Shown one piece after another: positions 4,805 to 5,192 of a stretch of 5,192 nt of DNA (positions are counted from its first letter, which is position 1; each line of letters opens with the position of its first letter). Source of the DNA: DATNBT01 sp964579765 (GTDB lineage: Bacteria > Acidobacteriota > Vicinamibacteria > Vicinamibacterales > CAVVIG01). The notes beneath the pieces were generated by a model. It saw only the letters and a program-made list of their open reading frames with translations, searched no databases and was not told the origin of the DNA. The translations under genes and the position numbers were made by a program. Location of the stretch: positions 1-5,192 of the forward strand of contig CAZOIK010000426.1 of the NCBI GenBank assembly GCA_964579765.1, written 5' to 3'.

Positions 4805-5192
4805 ATGAAGCGTTTCGAAATTATCACCGAAAGCGACGCGCGGGTGCTGGAGCGCGGCGAGACCGTGCTGCTGGCCAGACGCGGCCACGTCACGCCGCTC
4901 GCGGCCGACACGCTGAAGGACCGCCGCGTCACGGTGCTGCGTGAAGGCGAGGCGCCGGACGCCGCGGCGGCCCTCGCGCCGGCCGCCGAGGTCCGATCGG
5001 TGGCGATTGCGAGCGATCACGCCGGCGTGGCGCTGCGGCGAACGCTCGTCGCCTTCCTGCGCGGCCGGGCGCTGGCGGTCAACGACCTCGGCACCGACGG
5101 CACGGATCCCGTGGACTATCCCGACGTCGCGGCGTCGGTCGCGGTCCTCGTCGCGCGCGGAGAGGCCGACGCCGGCATCGTGATCGACGGCG
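4805..5192 (+). CDS. RpiB-type sugar-phosphate isomerase with an EutT-like N-terminal domain (partial, 3' end cut)
   Basis: The first 129 codons are present and the gene runs off the window. Residues 1-47 (ITESDARVLERGE at 7-19; GHVTPLAADTLKDRRVTVL at 27-45) resemble the N-terminal segment of EutT, the ethanolamine-linked cobalamin adenosyltransferase (ITE..LR.....G..I.L....TP.A.ELL..R.L.I), a module I associate with bacterial microcompartment enzymes. An alanine/proline-rich linker (about 50-62) follows. From residue 66 the RpiB/LacA/LacB family begins: VAIASDHAG (66-74), NDLGTDGTDPVDYPDVA (93-109) and ADAGIVIDG (121-129). In ordinary RpiB the last motif is ICGTGIG with a catalytic Cys; here the aligned residue is Asp128. 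RpiB interconverts ribulose 5-phosphate and ribose 5-phosphate, but the Cys change and extra domain make another sugar phosphate possible. The ATG at 4805 includes the conserved N-terminal module; a GTG at 5000 would give a bare RpiB but leaves that module unexplained. It is divergent from hpt. Confidence 0.85.
   Translation, partial: MKRFEIITESDARVLERGETVLLARRGHVTPLAADTLKDRRVTVLREGEAPDAAAALAPAAEVRSVAIASDHAGVALRRTLVAFLRGRALAVNDLGTDGTDPVDYPDVAASVAVLVARGEADAGIVIDG
4820..4825 (-). promoter_or_regulatory. Candidate -10 element for the hpt-led operon
   Basis: On the minus strand GATAAT, within an AT-rich island (GATAATTTCGAAA) that stands out from the GC-rich surroundings, lies 32 bases upstream of the hpt ATG. 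It matches TATAAT in five of six positions. No good TTGACA-like -35 box is visible at 16-18 bases upstream. The same bases encode FEII of the divergent protein, so the AT content may simply reflect that. Confidence 0.25.

Noticed and set aside
4789..4932. Possible 48-residue N-terminal extension of hpt.
   Set aside because: It has no similarity to the family, lies antisense to the RpiB-like gene, and the normal hpt N-terminus begins at the ATG at 4788 with a ribosome binding site.
249..4944. Long plus-strand open frames (about 280 to 495 codons) covering most of the window.
   Set aside because: They are rich in Arg, His and Ala with no recognisable domains, and lie opposite well-supported minus-strand genes. 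Such frames are expected in GC-rich DNA because stop codons are rare.
3602..5020. A 472-codon minus-strand frame across upp, hpt and the RpiB-like gene.
   Set aside because: It is an alternate frame of three clear genes, with Arg/Ala-rich low-complexity translation.
1..5192. Search for insertion sequences, tRNA genes, CRISPR repeats and long direct repeats.
   Set aside because: No transposase-like protein, terminal inverted repeats, target duplications, regularly spaced repeats or tRNA-like cloverleaf was seen by eye.

Overview
The window is high-GC bacterial DNA, packed with genes and with strong G/C preference at third codon positions on the coding strand. The gene content fits an Acidobacteriota genome, most likely of the Vicinamibacteria type. 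Pointers are a tandem pair of secreted proteins of a kind I associate with that phylum, a short citryl-CoA lyase-type protein, and an RpiB-like gene with a microcompartment-style N-terminus. This assignment rests on recalled family resemblance, not on a search. No rRNA, tRNA, CRISPR array or mobile element is visible, and no gene-free stretch exceeds 72 bases.

Layout: a rightward gene of unknown function ends at 112. From 123 to 4788, six genes lie head to tail on the minus strand, read from right to left: hypoxanthine phosphoribosyltransferase (hpt), uracil phosphoribosyltransferase (upp), a short citrate synthase-fold protein of the citryl-CoA lyase type, an exported metallo-beta-lactamase-fold protein, and two exported paralogous proteins of unknown function. 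Gaps are 21, 28, 13 and 72 bases, and the last two genes overlap by 19 bases, so they could form one transcription unit. From 4805 a gene runs rightward off the window edge. It joins a short domain resembling the N-terminus of EutT to an RpiB-type sugar-phosphate isomerase domain.

How the genes may work together: hpt and upp salvage purine bases and uracil using PRPP, which is made from ribose 5-phosphate. The divergent RpiB-like protein belongs to a pentose-phosphate isomerase family, so a shared pentose-phosphate or nucleobase theme is possible but is inference. The citryl-CoA lyase-type enzyme would act in the cytoplasm on citryl-CoA or acetyl-CoA plus oxaloacetate. The last three products carry signal peptides and probably act outside the cytoplasm, with no obvious metabolic tie to the first three.

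Most worth a second look: the RpiB-like fusion, in which Asp stands where the usual catalytic Cys is expected; the MBL protein, which has lost two of the canonical zinc-binding histidines; the overlapping secreted paralogue pair; and the 16-base spacer between the divergent start codons of hpt and the RpiB-like gene.
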